A stretch of DNA of 64,000 nucleotides from Euptelea pleiosperma (GCA_035048495.1 CM068546.1:37342674-37406673); one strand, 5' to 3'. Shown: positions 1-12,876, numbered from the stretch's first letter. Made by a program: numbers and translations. The notes: generated by a model not told the origin, from the letters alone.

Positions 1-3000
1 AAGGTTTACCAGTCCAGCCTCTGAGGGCTTCTGTTCTGTTGCTGGATATTGCACTTCTTGCCTTCCAGAGATGACACGTACAGACTGTTCCGGCTTTGGA
101 TGTCTCTTATGTTCTCCCATGAAATGGAAATCCTGTGGAGTCCTTCGGATGCAATTTCTCTGGTTTCGTTCGTTATTAGACTGGCCATTGCTTGGAATCT
201 GATTTCGATGCTTAAACAAACCTAAAGAATGAAGGGCCACAACGGACTCAGTCAATGAGGTCGAGAATTTTTGAACTGGTGTCTGCTCTTGATCGGACTG
301 AGAAGGGGAGGAGTGCTGTGAGAGTGAAAGGGAATGCTCTTCTTGTTCCGATTCAATCTCCCATGCCTTCGTTTCGTTGGTTCTCCTCCTCTTTGGATGC
401 AAATTATCTGAAAAATGAGAATCAAAGGCAATCTTATTTTCATATCTCTCGATGTTATTCATGAAGAAGCCACTGAAGCAATCGAGAAAACATTCTACCT
501 GAACCACATAGAAGAGAGTGCTTTGATTCCAACTCTGGTTCATGAGCATTCCTATTCAGCTCCCCATTATTCCCCAAAACCTACCACAAGTAAACAATAA
601 GTTTTTTTATTAAATTGGTATCTAAATGAAGTTAGATTAACGTCTCTATATCTGGCTATCCTACCGAATTAACCTCGGATCCTCCCATAAATCTTCTTTT
701 TTCTTGGTTCCAATGGTTACCAAAAATCTTGCACAAGGAAATGTTGTAACGGCCATTGGGATGCTCAGCTCCAAGCTGCAAGATGAGTAACTCATTAAGA
801 GGACGCTCATCTTCCCCACACCTGCAAATCAACAACAGAACAGAAAGACAAAAATATGAGTGGAACCCAATTTATAAAAAGGGGATTTCCTTCAGGGTGG
901 ACAGATGGGAAACCATCTTCTCTTACTCTGCTCGACACATGGCACACATTCAGGTAATTAGGACCCGTCATTCACAAGTCCACCAAGGAAATTTCTGAAG
1001 CCAAAATAACAATATTAGAGGATCATAGACGTCGTTAAACGTTATCTTCTTTTGGACTGCAGAGTAGACATATTCAACAGAAGGAAACTAGAGATCAGAC
1101 AGTTATATTTGTCCTAATGGGTCAAACATTTGCCCTAGAATATTTCCTAGGCTAGACGCACCAATGGCGGCTCCCAAACCCTTGGATGTGTGCCACATGT
1201 GAAGCAGACGTGGAGACAGAGAGGACAACTTGTTCCATTTCGCATCCTGACTTGACTATTCCTCTTCCGTAGAACTTGAATATTGGATCTTTACAACTGT
1301 AACAAAAGCAAAAGCTGACAGATTAGGAACCAACTTACCCCCCATAGATGGCAATATCTGAGTCTGTAACCACAGCTGTATGAGAAAAGCGCCCTTGTGG
1401 TTGCTGACCCCGTATATCGAGCTGAGTCCATGAACAAGTGCTCACGTCAAGGACCCAAACATCATTATAGTAACGCTTATCTCCAACACCACCAATGACA
1501 TAAACCTGCAAAGCATGGAGGAAATGTGTAACCGCTTTTCTTTAACAGAATTTCCTACTCTTTGCTTTCAATTTATTTTAATGAAGTATCTTACCTTGGT
1601 ACTAATATTTACATATGCATGACCTGCTCTAACACCAGGTGAAGATCCTTGAACTGGCAACTGTAAAAAAAAAAAAATCCATGAATCACATAATTATTCT
1701 ACAAGAAAATTATTCCGAACTTATATATATCTAAACAATAGAAAGGAGCCCTGCATCAATTAAGAGCATTTAAAATTGAAAATTAAGCCATAACACAATG
1801 TAGAATGTGTTCAGATCCAATGCCGATTGAAGAAAAAAAAAAACCATAATGAGCCAATGTAGAATGTGTTCAGATGTTCACTGTTAAGAGTTAAAGCAAT
1901 GAAGGCTTTATTCAATATTGTTATTTGAAACTGGACAAGCAAACGAGAGTTAACGCATACCCTTGACCAAGTCAGTGTATCCATATCGAGAACATCAACC
2001 TCTCCATGATACCGATCCCCACAGTCACCGCCATACACGAGAAGCTTGTTACCGATTCCAACTCCAATATGGCTGTCCCTTGGGGCAGGAAGATCACCCT
2101 TCACCTCTGGAGAAGTCCATCTCATGGTCTTTAGGTCTAGAACATGTAAGTCATTCAAGTAGTTTGCCTCCCCTTCTCCACTACCCCCAAATATCACTAG
2201 TTTATCGTCACCGATGACCGTGGCAGTGTGACTTTCACGAGGAGAAGGTGGGGTCCCTTCACAAATGGGAATGCTCCACTCTTTTGTTTTAAGATCCAAT
2301 ATATGAAGGTCATTTACCTTCTTAGAACCATTTGTACCCCCTAATACTATCATTCTGTGCCCCACAAGTACTGCACTGTGGCTGTCTCTTGTGCCAGGCC
2401 ATTGACCCGTAGTTGCAAGGGTGTTCCAAGCCATGGTATCAAGATTGAGCGTAAGGACATCGCTGAAATGCAACCCGCCACAACATCCCTGAAATAGATA
2501 GACGGAAAAAATATCTTAAACTATAGCATGGAATTAGAAGCTGAGCTCATACATCTGTGAAGGGAGACGTAAGTTCACCATCTTAGATATGTTAGAAGAT
2601 CCCAATACCAAATCAACCAAATTGAATTATCATAACCCTCCTATATCCGGGACCATTTCCCTATTCTTTCAGGATCATCCACAAAACACAACAAATTGGA
2701 TGGTTACAATCATCCAGTGCAGTCAATTTTGGGCATACAAGATGGGTCCCAGACAAAAGCTTACATTTTACATTCAAGGCCATGCTATCTAAGGCCATAT
2801 TTACAATCTACAAGTCAGAGGATCTTAGATTTTCTCCAATTTATAGATGGATTTGAAGACAGATGCAAAGGACTAACGCGATTAGAAATATGTGGGTAGT
2901 TTGAAAACTAGTCTGATAAGTAAATAAACACAGACCCAATCACAAATGGAGAGTAACTCATTAAAAAAAATGCAGAGTAATTGAAATAAGAAAAGAAAGA

Positions 3001-4012
3001 AATATACTTCTCTCAGGTACATTGGAAAACTGCACACTGGTAAGGAAAAACAAGCCAGGGGCCAACCAAACAAATTTGAAACTGGTGATCCATAAAACTC
3101 TAAATTCTTCGTCTTCTTCTTCATAATGGGGAGCAACTCAAAGTACTAAAGGTATAAAACCTCTACCACAAATTATCCAAAAAAAAAAATTCTGCCACAT
3201 CCATTAACATTCTCAAAGCTTCATGTTTATTACAGATCTAAAAACAGCTACAGTATTAAAACTAAAGTGTATTATAGAACAGAAAGCAACTTGTAAAAAC
3301 CAAATCGAAAAGAAAAAAAATATAGAAATACAAAAATAATAATAGTAAATTGAGTCTACCCTCTTTAAGACAGATCAAGTAATTGCCACTAGCATTACTT
3401 ACCCAAGAACCCTCTCCTATAAACTAAAAAAAAAAAAAAAAAGGTAAGATTAGGATAGGAAGGAGACAAACTCCCAATTCACATGAAGAACAAAAATAGG
3501 AAAAAGTGATCACAGAGATGAGGAAAAAAAACCAGAAAATGAAAAAACAAAAAATTAATGCCACTTTGAACAGCCCATTAATAAACAAAGAAAATAAAAA
3601 CTAGATCTTAAAGTATATAACAAAAGAGAAAATTAAAATATAAAGAGAGAAGAAGAAATCTTGAGGAAAAAAAGAAGACGAGAAAACAAAGAAAAAAAAA
3701 GTAGAGAAATTATGTCCAATGAACCATCCCACATACAAAGAAATCAGGAGCAGCAACAAGAATAAAAAAAAAGAGAACCAAACAACAATAATCAAGAGAA
3801 TATTTACACAAAACATTGATATATATAACACAAAAATTAAGAAAAACAAGTAGAAAATCATGGGTTTTGTTAATCATACATACCCCAAAAATATAAACCA
3901 TCCGGTTAGAACAACAAGCTGAGTGACCCCATCTCTCAGAAGGATTGAAGCCCAAAACCTTTGGATAAAGCCACATTGCCTTCTTCACAACTTCACCTCC
4001 CAAGGATCCCAT
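1..4012 (-). CDS. Kelch-repeat beta-propeller protein, 5' part (six exons, 3' end outside window)
   Basis: Reads leftward from the ATG at 4012-4010. Exons: 4012-3884, 2488-1961, 1660-1595, 1505-1339, 821-721 and 407 to beyond base 1; each has AG/GT borders and the phases join, giving at least about 466 residues. Six kelch blades are visible, each with a GG turn and a downstream W (for example YIFGGCCGG, MIVLGGTNGS, LVIFGGSGEG, LLVYGGDCGD, VYVIGGVGDK, IAIYGGCGED), enough for a closed propeller. After the propeller comes NELLILQLGAEHPNGRYNIS, then a Ser/Gln/Glu-rich tail that is still open at the edge. It matches the plant 'galactose oxidase/kelch repeat' family as in Arabidopsis At1g18610/At1g74150, whose biochemical role is poorly defined; the galactose-oxidase name is structural, not catalytic. 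An in-frame GTG lies 12 bases upstream, but the ATG is the natural start. The exon 5 to exon 6 junction is chosen by phase and is the least certain. Confidence 0.85.
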
Positions 4013-4068
4013 CTCTCTCTCCACAACCTCAACTTTAATTCAACTCCAATACCCCATTTTGATTTTTG

Positions 4069-4102
<34 letters not shown>

Positions 4103-5825
4103 CAAAAGGACATGAACAAGCCAAATGAAATATCAGATATCAGTGTGTGTAGACAAGAAAAGATGGGAGCTTTCAAGTCCAAATTACTGTGGCAACCAAC
4201 AAAGAACAGAAGGTGGTGTGGGTGCCAAAAATCACACTTATATTAAAGTTTTTAAACAAAAAAACCTTCTTGGAAACTAATTAAAAAGAGATGGATAGAT
4301 AGACTTGAAGAATATGAGAAGTGATGTAAAATCATGGGAGTGTGACTGTTGGAAGAAAGAGAGAGAAGAGAGGGTGCATGGGAATGTGTGTGTGGAGCAC
4401 CAACATCTCATGTTCCTCCTCGATGCTGTCGTCCTGAGGAGTGGGTCCTCACTAGAGTAAGCACCGTTGGATGATCCTTGTGTGATATCAGAGAAGGATC
4501 TGAGGATCTCTCTTTTGTTTAGTTTATGATTATTTTGTTTCTTGGCTTTTTCACTAGTCTAACTGAAAATGATGGGAGGGAGGGGAGCATTGGGTTGTGG
4601 GAAATGATGGGGGGGAGTGTTTGTTTGGGGGTTTCCAAGAGCTTTGCTTTCTTTGTTTCTCTAATTTGGGGTTTTCTTTAATCAAAATCTTGGGATTGAT
4701 GGATGGGAACTTCTCCCTCTCTCAATTTTCAAGGATGTGGATCTAGAAATGTCTCTTCTCAAGGGTCTTGGGGAAGTGTGGAACTTCTGTTTTTGAAATT
4801 TTTAAGTTTTTTGGAAAATGGGATGCTGTTGTTTCTCTCAAAAGGTAAGGGGGTTTTTCTTTCCCTAGTCCCTACCATTCTAGGGTTCTTCAATTTCTCT
4901 CCATGAGATACTGATTACTGAGGTGATAGAGTTTCTGTGTAGTTAAAACTTAATTCTTCCTCTACAGACTACAGGGTTGTTTCTGAATCCCCCCCCCTTC
5001 TTCAATTTTTTTTATATAAGGGAAAGTGTTGTGTGTCTAATGGGAACACCAAACTTTTGTGCTCTCCACCATCTACCGTGTAACTTGATTCACCTAAATC
5101 GATCAACACCGTTAAATGGGTAGGTCGTTTTTTTCGTTAATGAGCCATCCTAGTTAGAATTTGATGTATCAATATGACAAAGTAAGGCCAGATACCAAAG
5201 AATTTTACTGCTTGTAATGACTCGACCCTATGATGTATGGACTTTAGTCTCTAGGCTAGTTTTTACTTACTTTTTTTAGGCCATCTATCTTTTGCTTCTT
5301 TATCAGAAATGACCCCACTTGTTTGGCCTAATAAAGACTAGGTAATGAAGACATATGTGCGCATGTTAGACCTATCCCTCGTTAGCTAGTGGACGGTGGA
5401 CCTTACTATGTCTGGATACCCATATTTATTATGGCTCCAGGGTCTGTGACGGAGTTGAATCGGACCTGGATCCGGATTGGCACCCTAAGAACAAAATTTG
5501 TTGAGGGGCGTAATCTAGCCATTCAATCTCTGAGTACCCAAAAAATTGTTCAAATTCAACAGCCAGAAATCACCTCGTGAGAAAATGCTGTGAGTCCAAC
5601 GGCCAGATATCACATCCAGACTGATTTTTGGTGTGTGGGTCCGCCAAGGGATAGGCCAACCATTCTTGGGTCAATGGGCCCAAAATATCCTCACATGGAG
5701 AGTGCAACTATATGCTTTTTCTTTCTCTTTTTATTTCAACCGTCCTTTTTTCACCTAAACGTATTCAGGAATGCTTAATCGAAGGTACTGCAATGATTGG
5801 CTGTTTAAATTGAGCAAATAATCAT
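4013..5825. other. Kelch gene 5' flank and spacer, no gene seen
   Basis: Upstream side of the leftward kelch gene. A GA dinucleotide run lies at 4072-4100, where the 5' UTR or core promoter would be. From about 5440 to 5710 there is a decayed half of a miniature inverted-repeat element (the phrase ctgatttttggtgtgtgggt and a 'gggtcaatgggccca' block) like those further right. The short open frames have no recognisable content. Confidence 0.6.
4072..4100. repeat. (GA)n microsatellite
   Basis: About 29 bases of alternating G and A, roughly 60 bases upstream of the kelch start codon. Read on the gene's strand it is a CT run, which is common in plant 5' UTRs and core promoters. Confidence 0.9.
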
Positions 5826-6220
5826 GGGTCGGGCTTCAGTTACCGCCCTAAAATGACAGGCTCCGGTTACAGGACACAATATGAGCCACGTGGTGCACTA
5901 TTAGAGGACTCTGACCATATGGATGTTTGACCAATCCCTAGGTGGACCTACAAACCAAAAATCAGCCTTATTAGTGATTTCTATGCGTTGGATATTTGTA
6001 CCTCAAATACTGTTCAAACTCCACAGTTGAGATTAACATGAAAATAAGTCCAATCGAACGCCTATAAATCACTAATCATGCTGATTTTTGGTTTGTAGGT
6101 CCACTTAGGGATTAGCCAAACATCCATACGGTCAGAGTCCTATAAGAGTGAGCCACATGGCTCATACTGTGTCCTGTAACCGGAGCCTATCATTTTAGGG
6201 CAGTAACTAGAGCCTGAGCC
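5826..6220. mobile_element. Miniature Mutator-like element, copy A
   Basis: About 395 bp. The ends are inverted (gggtcgggcttcag on the left, ctagagcctgagcc on the right) and the whole element folds as two long arms around a short centre. The flanks aataatcat (5817-5825) and aacaatcat (6221-6229) form a 9-bp TSD with one mismatch. The arms contain ccacgtgg, ccgtatggatgtttg-type and aaaatcagcctgattagtga-type blocks that recur throughout the window. It encodes no protein, so it would be mobilised in trans. Confidence 0.8.
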
Positions 6221-7188
6221 AACAATCATTTAGGTCCGAGGTTTTAAGGGAGAAGAGGCTCAAATTTGCCGTTGTGCCCACAAATCCAGCTTCAAAACCC
6301 GTCCACCCTCTTCTCTACCAAACGATATCCTGCTTGCCCATCAATAGAAAGGATAAATGAAAAAATAAAAGGAATTTTTGACATAACCCCATGTTTTCAA
6401 TGAAATTTGATATACACCCCTATGACCGGTCTAGGCACGTTAACTGTTATTGGCCCAAAATGACTAATAGTTTTTGGAATGAAATGATACAAATGCCCAT
6501 TTCTTCAACCTTAAAACACATGTGGGTTTGGATCAAAAACCCTAACCCCAAATCAAATGTTGCCGGAGTCTCATGGCCGTCTGACTACTACTTTAGCGAG
6601 TAATTTAACAACATTTCTTAACGAGACGTCCAGCACTCCAACCCCAAATTTGGGCCGCCCATCTTCTCATCAATTTTTTCGTTTGATTTCTTCCTCGTGA
6701 CAGTTACAAACTTTTGATTGCTGAATTTCTTTAGTCGTCTGATGTGTTTCCTTCAGGTTTATGAACATTTATAAGTCAATAAATATCAAAATTTCCCAAA
6801 AATAAAAAGTTGTATACAATGTGAATCAAATAAGAAAGTTGAGCTTTGTAGACCTGAGGTGCACGATATGGAGGTGTACCTTAATTTTCTTCCTGTGGAC
6901 TCTACATCTTCGTGGACAAAATTCTGAGCTGACACACATCTCGAGGCATAAAATTTAAATGCCACAACACGTGGCTATAGACCTTTGACCGTCTATTCTG
7001 ATCCACTTGGGAGTCCACCTACGCCAACGGAGACCCTCGACAATTTCTTGTGATGGAAGTTTTTACTCCTGTCCATATATTTGCGACGGAGTAAATTTTG
7101 CAGGACACGTGTTTACACCTAAAAAAGCTGTCATTCAAGAACATCCAAGGATTGAGCATTGAAGTTAGTAAAGCAGTTATTTTCGAAA
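6221..7188. other. Spacer, no gene seen
   Basis: AT-rich sequence between two miniature elements. I see no coding exon, RNA gene or clear repeat border in it. Confidence 0.5.
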
Positions 7189-7567
7189 GGGTCGGGCTCC
7201 GTTGACAGATATAAAATGACGGGGACACAATATTAGCTATAAGCCAGGTGGCATACTGTTACAGGACTACGACCGTACTGATGTTTGTCCTATCCCATGG
7301 TGGACCTACAAACCAAAAATCAGCCTGATTAGTGATTTATAAGTGTTGTATTTTCGCACCTCAAATACTGCTCAAATTCCCACATTTGAGATCAGCCCAT
7401 GAAAATAAATCCAATCCAAAGCCTATAAATCAATAATCAGGCGGATTTTTTGTTTGTAGGTCCACCATGGGATAGGACAAGCATCCATACGGTCAGAGTC
7501 CTGTAACAGTTTGCCACGTGGCTTATATTGTATCCCTGTCATTTTTTCTGTCAACGGAGCCCGACCC
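7189..7567. mobile_element. Miniature Mutator-like element, copy B, perfect 9-bp TSD
   Basis: 379 bp, starting gggtcgggctccgttgacag and ending with its inverse. The exact 9-bp TSD ttttcgaaa lies at 7180-7188 and 7568-7576. The arms match copy A, including gccacgtgg in the right arm, so this is the clearest definition of the family borders in this stretch. No open frame of note. Confidence 0.9.
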
Positions 7568-7717
7568 TTTTCGAAAACCTATCTATCTGCAAATGAGACT
7601 AGATTAGGTGCCTTGCATTCTATCATATTAAATGGTCTCAGTATTTTTAACACTGTGGAACCACATGATGTGACTAATACACTGATTGATTGTTCATTAC
7701 AGGGTTCATCACCAGAG

Positions 7718-7842
7718 CCACGGATAATCGGACAAAAATATGTGTTTGAGGCCATTAACTAACACAGTCCACAAGGCAATAGCTGCGTGGATCTCTTGAA
7801 TCCAACGGTCAACCGCACATATTTTTGTCCGGTTATCCGTGG
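7718..7842. repeat. Short inverted-repeat element (about 125 bp)
   Basis: The left arm ccacggataatcggacaaaa is matched inversely by ttttgtccggttatccgtgg at the right end (one mismatch), separated by about 75 bases. This has the form of a small MITE. I could not define a TSD with confidence. Confidence 0.65.
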
Positions 7843-8056
7843 GATAGCACGAGTCACTATCATCAGTTGATATTATATCAGCAGTTCATGCTTACGTGAA
7901 GTGTGACAGTACAGGGATCCCACGCGATTGCATACTGGAAAAAGATCCTAGCCATTCGATCAACCGATTTTGTCAAGGATCTTTGCGTGTATCTTTATCC
8001 ACTATCCGAAGTTCGTAACACAAGTCTTTCGGTCCACCTAGGATGGAGAAAACATT

Positions 8057-8199
8057 CGCGGGTCCCAGGGGACTTCACACTTTGAAGTCTACCCCAATCC
8101 CTTAACTCAACCCGCGTTAAGCCCTTAGTTGGTGGTTAACAAGGGGTACTTGTCAGAAATTTTGGGAGTGGGAGGGGGAGGGTAGGGGAGGGGGCCAGC
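8057..8199. repeat. Inverted repeat of the 'GGGGACTT...GGCCAGCGAA' family
   Basis: Begins near cgcgggtcccaggggactt and ends ggccagcgaattttt, with an internal tacttgtcagaaattttggg block. Very similar short palindromic units occur at 30000-30137 and 45226-45715, so this is a dispersed miniature family of about 140 bp. Confidence 0.6.
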
Positions 8200-9250
8200 G
8201 AATTTTTCCCCCACCACCTAGGATGTGCCAAACATCGAGACGGTCAGTGATATTGAAGAGTGTGCCACGTGGCTTATAAGACGTAGTTGAAGTGTTGAAC
8301 ATTTTTTCTGCTCAACACGTCGTTGAGCAAAAGGCAGACTCAGGTTACACAGTTGTCGGGTGATGTGGTGGGTCCCATGTTGGTGGGTTGAGTAGCACCG
8401 TTACTAGGTATTGCAGTGACAACGTTTCTGGTACCCGTGCATATAAACAACGTAATGCGTGAATCAAAGTACCAAAGACCAAAGTCACCAAACTACATTT
8501 ATTAACTTTTTATTTTTTTGGACATATCGCGAGAAATGTAGATATATAAAATATCGTGAGAAATATCGTACATCTCGGTGTTGACGTTTATTATTAGTGC
8601 GCAGGTTAAGAACTTAAGAGGAGTGCAGTTTAACCGGGAAGGAGCGTATGGATTGGATGGAGAAGTCAGATAATGGCGGTAAGTGCATCGATTCACGTGA
8701 GTCATATTGTAACTTGAAAGACATCTATCGAAAAGATTGTTAAATAAAGCTTCTGGAAATCAAAACCGATTCCAAATAAAAAAACAGAAGTTTGTCCAAC
8801 TTTTCGATAATTGGGATGACACGATTTTTTTGAATCTTTGGAATCCCTAACTGGAATTTCGGTCTATAATCTTACTACCACCAATCGGATGATTCTAACC
8901 GTTTGATCATTTTTACATTAAGATTGGTTCATTCTCGTCTTTCTATCGGTGCAGTCTTCAGCGTTCAATTCTAGGGGCTGGGACCCACTACTTGATTCTT
9001 TTCTATCTCTGATTTTTTTTTTTTTTTTTTTGTTTCTTTTTGGGGGTGAAAATTGTGAAAATTAATTTTATTGTCTCGAGACCTTAGCGTGGCGCGTACG
9101 TGCCGTTGACCAATCCGAAAACCGATACAGAAGGGCACAACTAACAAGTTAACAACCACATTAAACCAATCAGTCTCGTGTATCTTTCTAACCACCGGGT
9201 CAACGTCAGAAAACCGCCCAAAATAGGGTCGCGATCTTCTTTGCTACATG
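8200..9250. other. Spacer, no gene seen
   Basis: Contains fragments of the common miniature-element arm (8220-8285, with gccacgtgg) and a homopolymer T run near 9010-9030. No supportable gene. Confidence 0.5.
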
Positions 9251-9269
9251 GAACTTATCGGGAATGTTA

Positions 9270-9990
9270 CATAGCAAGAACCCCTAATGAATCTTTGATG
9301 GCGATGGACCACATTATGCGCCACGTGACACACTCTCAGAGATCACTGACCGTATGGATGTTTAACCCATCTCCTTCCCCAGGTGGACCTATAAACACTA
9401 TTACAACCTGATTACTGAGTATTGTTTGGTGGAGTAAAGACTTGCCTGACCACCCACAATTTATGCCACGCGGCAATTTATTAGAGAACACTGACCGTAT
9501 AGATGTTTGACCAATCTCTAGGTGGACCTACAAACCTAAAATCAACCTGATCTGTGATTTCTAAGCGTTTGTTGAAGTCATGTTCGTTGGTTGATTTTAA
9601 CTATAGGAATTTGAGCATTATTTACCATTATTTCCGTACAAAAAACCAAAGGATTGGCCAAAAAAATCCATTATTCACCAATCAAGATAAGTTTTGGTGG
9701 GTAGGTCCAGCAAAGGGTTGGCCAAAAAATCCATACTAGCAGCAGTCCAAGGGTATGCCACGTGGCACATTTTACGAGATCTAGAATGCCCCGAGTAAAA
9801 CTTTTGTGATAGAAGCTGGTTCCAAGCCAATGATGAAAAAGTCCTCAAATCCAATGGCTAGAAATTCCCAATCACGCTGATTTTTTATTTGTGGGTCCAC
9901 CAATGTGTGAGCCAAACATTCTGGGCCAGTGGATCCCAAAAGAGTGTACTACATGTCAATTTGAGAGTCTTCTGCATCAAAATTTTGATC
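9270..9990. mobile_element. Cluster of decayed, overlapping miniature elements
   Basis: Repeated arm motifs (gccacgtgacac, gaccgtatggatgttt, gacttgcctgaccaccc, aatttgagagtcttctgcat) occur in both orientations with truncated ends. At least three insertions have disrupted one another. Borders and TSDs cannot be assigned by eye. Confidence 0.6.
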
Positions 9991-10470
9991 CAGATGTCTG
10001 TATCATATATTTTTCCGCCACAAGGCCCATAACCACAAATTTTATTTTATTTTTTAAATTCTTGGTGAAAACCTGAAGACTAGCTTTTACCCAAAGTGGA
10101 AAGACATTGATTTGATGTTGATAGGATGTCTGTTTCAATATTTTCCTTTAAAAGATCCATTTTTATTTGATGGAGGTTTGACTAAAGTCCACTCTATCTT
10201 CAAGTCCCTTCCTCCCTAGTGCTTTGGTCTCTGGTTTTGAGGGGTATGAAGTGATCGTAGACAAGCTCTCGATTGAAAATTTGAAATGACAAACGGCTGT
10301 TTAAGACGAATCCGAGTTATGTAAACGAATTTATTAACTGCTCGCTCTACTAACTTGCATTTGGATTTCTAATGGAAAACTTTCGGATAGTTATGCCCAC
10401 TATAACATCATGCTTCATGTCCATGGCCCCTTCGTCTCTTTGTGTGTGCACTTAGGGCCCCACTAACAAG

Positions 10471-11190
10471 GAGTAAAACTTTGATGCCAGGACCCTGTCA
10501 TCGAGGCTGATGACATGGTGCAATATGAGTCACTTGCATACTCTTAGAGGAGTACTCCGACTGTATGGGTATCTTTCCAATCCCTAAGTGGACCTACAAA
10601 CCAAAAATCAGCTTGATTAGTGATTTCAAACCTTTGGATCTGTTTACCTCAAATAATGGTCAATAATACTCAAATTCCTACGGTTAAAATCAACCCATGA
10701 AACTAATTCCAATTCAACGCCAAGAAATCACTAATTCGGCTGATTTTTGGTTTGTAGGTCCATCTAGGGATTGACCAAACATCCAAACGGCCAGAGTCCT
10801 CTAAGAGTGCGTGCCACGTGGTTCTTCGATGGTTGGTGTATTCCGAGTAGAACTTTGCTGACTGACCGTAATATAAGCCACGTCGTATATTTTTAGAGAT
10901 TTTTTACTACATGGATGTTCGGCCCAACCCTAGATCATATTGACCAAAAATTAGCTTGATTAGTGATTTCTAAGCGTTGGATTGGAGTTGTTTCCATGGG
11001 TTGATTTTTAACCATGGAATTTGAGCATCATTGACCATTATTTGGGGTACAAAGATCCAAAGTTTGAAATCACAAATCAGGCTGATTTTTGGTTTGTGTC
11101 CAACAAGGGATTGGCCAAACATCCATATGGTCGGCGTCCTCTAAGAGTGTGCAACATGGCTCATATTATGGTCAGTCAACAAAGTTCTCC
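10471..11190. mobile_element. Two adjoining miniature Mutator-like elements
   Basis: The first begins gagtaaaactttgatgcca at 10471. The second runs from gagtagaactttgctgactg at 10845 to its inverse ending at 11190 (cagtcaacaaagttctcc). Both carry the inverted central block ending tgatttttggtttgt and the 'aaacatccatacgg' block. TSDs are not clear, so both are probably older copies. Confidence 0.65.
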
Positions 11191-11199
11191 TCATGTGTA

Positions 11200-11620
11200 T
11201 GAGTCTTGTGGTAGATCGTGCATTGACCCCCACTTAGGGAGGTTTCTCAATTTAAACTATGGACTTCTTATACAAGAGAGGCATAAGAGTTTTGGATCAT
11301 TGATTACTTTGCTTGCAACAAAGTGGAGAATCCGTGGATCACTTGTTTTTACACGGTAGATTTACATGGTTCATTTGGACAGGGCTACTCCGAGAGTTTT
11401 GGATTTCTCCTAACATGACTAATGAGTTATATTTTACGTGATGAGGGAAGAGATTTGGAAAACTTAGAACGAGAATTTGGACTTTGACACCTTTAGCGGT
11501 TATATGGAGATTGTGGAAGGAGGAGAATAATAGAGTGTTTCAGAGCCAAGGTTTTCAGTTGGAGCAGGGTGCTTAGGCTAAAACTTTCCACAAAGAGATG
11601 TTGACGTGGAAAAACGCTGC
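11200..11620 (+). pseudogene. L1-like LINE 3' ORF remnant
   Basis: Around 11475-11575 the plus strand reads IWTLTPLAVIWRLWKEENN followed by RVFQSQG. This matches the C-terminal region after reverse transcriptase in plant L1 LINE ORF2 proteins (pattern L.P.A..W.+W.ERN.R.F). No longer frame is intact and stops occur upstream. It is a dead fragment. Confidence 0.6.
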
Positions 11621-11633
11621 CCACTTTTTATCT

Positions 11634-11824
11634 CTTAATTTAGTGACCTATCTCAATCACTCAGTCCTCTATACTTGACAAGCACCAATGACAATTGTGT
11701 TTTAATTTTATAAGGAACATTTGTCAGTTGTGTTTTAAATTTTATAAGAAACATTTGTCAAGAGTTGTCTCCATACGGGTCAAGTGTAGAGGGTTGAGTG
11801 ATTGAGATGGGTCACTACATTAAG
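11634..11824. repeat. Inverted-repeat element inside LINE debris
   Basis: The left arm tgacctatctcaatcactca is matched inversely by the right arm near 11790-11818 (gagtgattgagatgggtca), with tcctctatacttgac on the left paired to gtcaagtgtagaggg on the right. About 190 bp and palindromic. It separates two LINE remnants. Confidence 0.65.
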
Positions 11825-11939
11825 TGACCAAAAATGGACTCGAAAACATTCATGAATCCCCTTGGCCTTGTTACTTCAACTACCACGTGCGAAGGAAAAA
11901 ACAGTCTCACCCTAAAACACGTGTTCCATTCTTCCTCCT

Positions 11940-12400
11940 AAAGTTAAAATGAGACTGGACAGGGTGGTTAGGGAGTTTTTGGTGTGTTTTGGGTTGCTCC
12001 TAAGTCAATCAAGAACTTGTTTCTTGCATGGAGAGGAGAGAGATTTAACAAACTTGGGAGGAGAATGTGGACTTTGACACCAATGGCGTTGTATGGGTAT
12101 TGTGGAGGGAGATGATCAAGAGAGTGTTTGAGAGCAGAAGCCTAAAGTTAGGACAGGCAATGTTGGAGATTAAGTCTTTAGTTGTGCATGAGGAAGAGAA
12201 ATGTCTATCATTTGAGAATATTGTTTTCAAATGGCCCAATCTAATTGATGTGGGGAGGGCGTAGGGATAGTCCTTTTTGTTTCTGGCATTTCTGTTGCTA
12301 TTTTGCTTTTGTTGGTCCTTGTATTCTTTAAGGCTTTTGGCAGATTTCTTTAGCCTCTAATTGTCTATATCCAATAAAATATTTATACTTATCTAGACTA
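11940..12400 (+). pseudogene. Second L1-like LINE 3' remnant
   Basis: Reads as ...FGVFWVAPKSIKNLFLAW..., then with one frameshift VVWVLWREMIKRVFESRS and LEIKSLVVHEEEKCLSF. This is the same C-terminal L1 motif set as at 11200-11620. It is followed by a TTT-rich untranslated tail (12270-12400) typical of the LINE 3' end. Confidence 0.6.
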
Positions 12401-12569
12401 TTATAAAGCAACAACCCATAGTGCCACACATGTGACACGATTAAAAGCATCTTTACTTTCAAAGGCAAAACCTTCCCTCATTAAATGCCTTTATTCTAAA
12501 GAGAAGACAAACCTGGGAAGCAGTATGCCCTGCAGAGTTCAGGATGTCCAGCACGCCCACATCCCTCAT

Positions 12570-12855
12570 CAATGATGATGATGGACAATATTATATGCCA
12601 CGTGGCACACTCTTATGGACCACTGACCGTGTGGATGTTTGTCCCATCCCTAGGTTGACCTATATTAGGCTGTTTAGTGATCTCAAACCTTTGGATCTGA
12701 ATATCCATATAATTCTCAAAATCTACGGTTAAAAATCAACCCGTGAAAATGACTCCAATCAAATCTTTAAAAATCATTGCCACGTGGCTTATATTGTGGG
12801 TGGTCAGGTAGCAACTTGACCACGGGGTGGTCAGGCAAGTCTTGCTCAGTTATTT
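12570..12855. mobile_element. Decayed miniature Mutator-like element
   Basis: A left arm with atgccacgtggcacactctt and a right arm with gccacgtggcttatattgtg surround a shortened centre. It ends in a gggtggtcaggcaagtctt block that also occurs at 9430 and 28200. No TSD seen. Confidence 0.6.
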
Positions 12856-12876
12856 CTCTTTGGCTGGTCTCTGGAT

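Noticed and set aside
3601..3861. 86-residue hydrophobic minus-strand frame
   Set aside because: Product of an AT-rich intron of the kelch gene; poly-A on the plus strand gives Phe-rich nonsense.
3710..3884. Kelch first exon extended to a 104-residue frame
   Set aside because: After YIFG the frame turns into low-complexity Phe/Leu/Ile sequence; the donor at 3883 and the match of the next exon at 2488 explain it as intron.
7718..7842. A hairpin terminator or microRNA precursor
   Set aside because: Arms are almost perfect over only about 25 bases with a dispersed-element look, and there is no gene nearby to terminate; a MITE is simpler.
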